Shown here: one piece after another, positions 60,340-64,000 of the stretch
How the letters are laid out: each line of letters begins with the position of its first letter
Position numbering within the stretch: the first letter of the stretch is position 1
From: Mastigias papua
Lineage: Eukaryota; Cnidaria; Scyphozoa; Rhizostomeae; Mastigiidae
NCBI GenBank assembly: GCA_964019165.1
Contig: OZ025269.1
Span: 8,481,191 to 8,545,190 of the forward strand
Direction of reading: 5' to 3'
Length of the DNA stretch: 64,000 nt
Notes under the pieces: model-generated
The model's database searches: none
Told to the model about the DNA's origin: nothing
Seen by the model: only the letters and a program-made list of their open reading frames with translations
Position numbers and translations under genes: made by a program

Positions 60340-61478
60340 TTAGAGATAGTCGGACAGTCGAAGAGTCAGCGAGTAAGACTCACAGTAGGGTTAGAGTCTG
60401 AATCAAGTGACTTGGTCAACTAGAGATTGACTTTGAGAAAAGTTTAACACTAGGAAGGCCTACACGTGGTGCTTGTAAAAGACCCGTAGTCATATGTACG
60501 AGAAGTGAAAGATTAATTGAAAATTACAAATCTGTGTATTTTTCTGTGGTAATCATGCCGTAAATGAAAGAAAAGTTTACATTATTGTCATTAATTATAG
60601 GGCAGTTAAATAATGGGCCACTGGTTGCTAATATCGTTTTCTAAGTGACTGCAGCGTTTTTGTCAATCGTTTTAATTATCTTTTGTAAATTTTTATGGGT
60701 TAAAATAAAATACTTTAAAAAATATTATCTATATGCAATATATAAGAATGTATTCATTGTTTAGATTAAATTTAAGAAAAATTAAATGTGACATCTAAAT
60801 GTGACATTTTATCATGTTGCACTTAAGTAGTATGTATGATGGGGCTACCAGGACAGTTGTTCCATAATCACATTTTCTAATGTTCGTATTTTAGTACCAT
60901 GCTTACTTTTTTCATTGTTTTCATTTCTAATACCTTTCTCAGGCACTTTTTTCATATTTTTTTCCCATGTTTTTAAAATTATTGCTACAGTAATAACTTT
61001 TTTCAAATTATATCCCCTTGTATTACTTTTGCTACAGTAATAACTTTTTTTAATATTATATCCCCTTGTATTACTTTTTTAAATACAAGGCGCGGAGCGA
61101 AGCGTCTCAAATTCTGGTTTCATAAATCGAAAGTATCTTCAGTTGTTAAACTCAAGCCTTCAGTTGTAAGACTGAAGAAGTCCAGTTACATTTATTGGCA
61201 AATTATTTATTCATATTCTTGCGTAATTAAAGGCTGCGTAATTCATTATAGACAATAATTATGGTCTTATCAATTTACAGACCAATCTCAGACGCTGATA
61301 GAATCGTACTAGCATTTTTACACCATACATTCCTTTTTATTCAATTTTTCCATCATATTGTTTCCCCCATACAACGTTATTTCCATTAAATAATAATAGC
61401 AGCCGGATTTGGGCTTTCGTTTATTTTATTTTTGTACACTCTTGAAATATAAAAATAATTTTTATAATATATAATATA
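60340..61478. other. AT-rich region without a gene
   Basis: No coding frame of note. A direct duplication of about 46 bp (GCTACAGTAATAACTTTTTT...CCCCTTGTATTACTTTT) occupies 60984-61076, and CAAGGCGCGGAGCGAAGCG at 61088 is a short GC-rich island. Base composition drops further toward the viral-like genes. Confidence 0.6.
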
Positions 61479-61481
61479 ATG
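61461..61481 (+). promoter_or_regulatory. AT-only TATA-like motif before the penton-like ORF
   Basis: TTTATAATATATAATATAATG ends in the start codon at 61479. Similar motifs precede the next ORFs: 62227-62244 (AATATATATTATAATGG), 62566-62588 (TTATTATAATACATAATG) and 63942-63961 (TATCATTATATATAATG). A shared element directly at each start suggests a common late-type promoter. Confidence 0.4.
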
Positions 61482-62225
61482 CATCGTAGTAGTTTTATTA
61501 ACACATCGAATGAAAACATTTATTGTACAAACAATTCGTTCGAAGTAAATTTAAATAATGATGGATTAGTATTAAACCGTTAAGAAAGTTATTATATAGA
61601 TTTGCATACTTTGAATATGGCATATATTTGGAATAATATTGATTCAAAACTTGGTAATAATACATTTAGATATTCATCTAATAATGGAAATTCTTGGAAA
61701 ACAGTCACATTTTCTATAAGTGGTAATTATACTTATAGCGATATATCAACATTTATATCAAATTACATCTCTTTGAATGGGGACAACAAGGAGGGTATTC
61801 GATTATATTTTGTACCATCTGTGAAGAAGTGTTATATAGAATTAAAATCAGGTTATCAAATTGATTTCCGCTCTAATCTATTATGTGGAGCATTAATAGG
61901 ATATGATTCATTAATAACCACTTCATCTTATTCAAATATAGAACCAAAAATTTCAAATGTTATTGATTCTATTGTTATAAAATGTAGTCTTGCTTCATCA
62001 AGTATCTATAATACAAATATTCAAAGTAATGTTATTTATTCATTTTCTACATCAGATCTTAAAATTGGATATAGTTTCACAAAAAAAGAAGATCAAATAA
62101 TTTATAATAAAATCAATAGCAATACGATACAAAAATTCAATATTCAAATTTATGATTCTAAAGATCGTTTATTAGATTTAGGTTCTAGTGAGGTTTCAAT
62201 GATATTAATACTAAAATCAGATTAA
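61479..62225 (+). pseudogene. Penton/minor-capsid-like gene of a Polinton/adintovirus-type element
   Basis: From ATG 61479 the frame has one TAA at 61581-61583 and is otherwise open for 249 codons. The product is Asn/Ser/Ile-rich and beta-strand-like throughout, compatible with a jelly roll. The last 40 residues (FNIQIYDSKDRLLDLGSSEV then an ILK end) follow the pattern 'I.I.D.....L.D..G......I.L' that I know from small capsid (penton-like) proteins of Polintons and adintoviruses. The plus-strand neighbours support a capsid module. Codon use is extremely AT-rich, unlike the transposons to the left. Assignment is by pattern only. Confidence 0.5.
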
Positions 62226-62241
62226 TATAATATATATTATA

Positions 62242-62535
62242 ATGGTTAAAATACATAAAGAGATGAAAACTAAGTATAATCAAGGAGATGGTATTTCGGA
62301 TTTAATTAAATCTATTGCTTCTTCAACTGCTAAAAGATTAACAAATAATGCTAGTAAGGAAGTAATTAAAAAATCAACAGAAGAATTTGCAAAAGCAGCA
62401 GCTAAATAAGGTGGTGAAGAAGTTATAAACAAATTATATAAATCAGATAACGAAAATAATATAATAAAAAATAAGGTTGATGAAAATAAAACAGAAGAAA
62501 TTAAAAAAGAATTTAAAAAATTAAATATAAAATAA
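62242..62535 (+). pseudogene. Small basic virion-protein-like ORF
   Basis: The frame from ATG 62242 has 97 codons with a TAA at 62407-62409. It has a lysine-rich start, an amphipathic middle (GDGISDLIKSIASSTAKRLT) and a charged Lys/Glu tail. A short basic amphipathic protein between penton-like and capsid-like genes is usual in Polinton/adintovirus morphogenesis clusters, where such proteins act at the membrane or core. I recognise no specific domain. The minus-strand frame over the same DNA (62280-62657) is a shadow. Confidence 0.4.
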
Positions 62536-62585
62536 TAATTCAAGTATAAGAGAAAAGTTTGATGAATTATTATAATACATAATGT

Positions 62586-63901
62586 ATGAGTGAATTTCGT
62601 GAAAATTGTGAAACATATCAATATCTTCCATAAAAATCTACAACTGTTATAAGTCAACCAGTAGATAATATCTCTCGAGAAAAAGGTTACAATTTTACAT
62701 TGAATAATATTAGTAAAGGACTACCATTTGATTTATATAATTGTTTTTTAAATATAAAACATAAAGTAATGAAATATAGTGATAATAGTAATGTTAATCA
62801 AGCTACTAAAATCGCTCCAACATCAGATATTTGTCGTTATTTATATAAATTGATATTAAAATATGATGGTAGTATTATCTTAGATACGTCATTAATTAAT
62901 TAGGCAATGAATATGACAGATTCAATTGAGTATTCAGATACATATGCTAAAACATCAGCTGATGTAACTCTTTTTATCCTCATGAGATTAGATCAACAGA
63001 GATTGAAGAACTTGATAAGGATGATACATCTGGTGCTGTAAAGGGATATAAACCTTCATATAATAAGAATTTTCATAAACTATAAATCTTATCACATTCA
63101 TGTAAAATATTTGAATCTAATTTATATTTTAAAAGTATCGAATTTTTTGATGCTATGAAAAATGAACTCCTTCCTCCAGGCAAATTAGAATTTGAATTGA
63201 CATTTGAAACGACTCAATTTTATTACATAAAGATAGTACAATTTCTGATAAATATAAAATACATATTGTAGATATGACATTATATGTACCAAAAATACGT
63301 CTTAATCCAACACAAATGAAAAGGTATTTAGACAATTTTTTAAAACATCATTCATTTAATTATCTCAGAGAAAATTTTATTGTTAATGGAAATCTTACTA
63401 ACCGTGAAAATTCAATTATTTTAAGCCAAGTTTTAAATAAAGTACGTTATGTTTTTATATATTTTTCAAATACTGAAAATAGAACAGGTGAAAGTTCTGA
63501 TAAATATGATTCATTTGAAAATAATACTGAATTGATAAGAGGAAGTTCGAAAATAACAAGTTTACAATTATTTGTTGAGGATTCATATATATTACCCATA
63601 CAACCATATAGTATTAATAAAAAGGCTGCAGCTTATGATCATTTATTAAATTATATGACGAAAAATACCATTAATGATTGACCATATTTATTATATGAAA
63701 AATTTATTTCAAATAATACGATATTTGTATTCGATTTAACAAAAAATATGGCAATATCTATGTTTTCTGGTTCAGTAAAATTGGAATTAACATATACATT
63801 TGATAAAGAACCATCAAAAATTATTTTATTTATTGTATAGCTTTAAATGATGTAAAACTTGATGTAAGTGTTGTTAATAATACAGCAAACATTATGGTAT
63901 A
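62586..63901 (+). pseudogene. Capsid-like (jelly-roll) gene of a Polinton/adintovirus-type element
   Basis: Starts at ATG 62586. Breaks: TAA 62631, TAG 62901, a frameshift near 62970, TAA near 63085, a frameshift near 63207, TGA near 63679, and a frameshift near 63830. The longest open piece (63274-63681) shows MTLYVPKIRLNPTQ, VRYVFIYFSNTEN and LFVEDSYILPIQPY. The later piece has FVFDLTKNM followed by a hydrophobic strand series. The order '.LW.PK..L.P', 'R.VF..F', 'L.V....P', 'F.FDLT' is that of the large jelly-roll proteins I associate with adintoviruses/Polintons. It cannot encode a full protein in its present state. Confidence 0.5.
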
Positions 63902-63958
63902 AAAGTCTAATCATTTTTATTTTTTTTTGATTAATTATTATATATATCATTATATATA

Positions 63959-64000
63959 ATGATTCCGGTATACATTAAACTTACAAATTATCAAAAACAA
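63959..64000 (+). CDS. Start of a further ORF, cut by the window end
   Basis: An ATG preceded by TATCATTATATATA opens a frame (MIPVYIKLTNYQKQ) that is open to the end of the window. The upstream motif matches those of the other three ORFs in this block. Identity cannot be judged from 14 codons. Confidence 0.35.
   Translation, partial: MIPVYIKLTNYQKQ

Noticed and set aside
62280..62657. Minus-strand ORF of 125 aa with hydrophobic stretches
   Set aside because: It overlaps the plus-strand viral-like ORF antiparallel and owes its Phe/Leu/Ile content to A-rich sense codons.
61581..63681. Alternative genetic code (stop reassignment) in the AT-rich block
   Set aside because: TAA, TAG and TGA all occur, together with frameshifts that a changed code would not repair; ordinary decay is simpler.

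Overview
The window is a transposon-dense stretch of a metazoan nuclear genome. Spliced transposon genes, long AT microsatellites, and the mix of families (Penelope-like, IS3EU, Harbinger, Gypsy, Copia, Tc1, LINEs with and without restriction-like endonuclease, hammerhead ribozymes) fit an AT-rich invertebrate. A cnidarian is my best guess, from the flavour of the LINE, IS3EU/HECT and DUF6589-like proteins; this is inference. I see no ordinary host gene, tRNA, rRNA or CRISPR array.

Left part (1-11.9 kb): a broken Copia reverse transcriptase abuts a solo Gypsy LTR. A Penelope-like element (PLE, minus strand, 1.05-4.98 kb) has its RT split by a 1.07-kb long-TIR Tc1/mariner-type element. A hammerhead-ribozyme motif and (TA)n arrays lie beside it. 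A pogo-like deletion derivative (8.35-8.95 kb) and a decayed Gypsy 3' end with LTR (10.4-11.85 kb) follow.

Middle (12-59.3 kb): a satellite of about 374 bp per monomer is the substrate for nearly everything else. At 14.04 kb a LINE entered it. Its ORF2 received a 17.5-kb Harbinger (TTA duplication). The MADF gene of the Harbinger received a Gypsy (CAGG duplication, 266-bp LTRs). The Gypsy received a 6.7-kb long-TIR element (9-bp duplication, RING and DUF6589-like ORFs). That element received an almost intact Tc1 element and a LINE tail. At the Harbinger and Gypsy insertions the interrupted reading frame resumes exactly after one copy of the duplication.

An IS3EU-type element entered the satellite at 37.7 kb. 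It carries a DDE integrase and a HECT-like gene and was itself filled with copies of an unknown element that has a 0.6-kb hairpin end ('element E'). Two inverted E copies (arms about 2.5 kb, nearly identical) flank 44.3-50.0 kb. Satellite orientation, IS3EU ends and target duplications become consistent only if that segment is turned over, so I infer an inversion. An R2/NeSL-like LINE with RLE domain (53.1-56 kb), a PLE tail with a second hammerhead, and a palindrome holding two facing hammerheads between (TA)n arrays (58.4-58.8 kb) complete this part.

Right end (59.3-64 kb): an LTR-like segment and AT-rich DNA lead into a plus-strand block of broken genes that look like the capsid module of a Polinton/adintovirus-type element: a penton-like gene, a small basic protein, a jelly-roll capsid-like gene and the start of another ORF. 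Each is preceded by an AT-only TATA-like motif.
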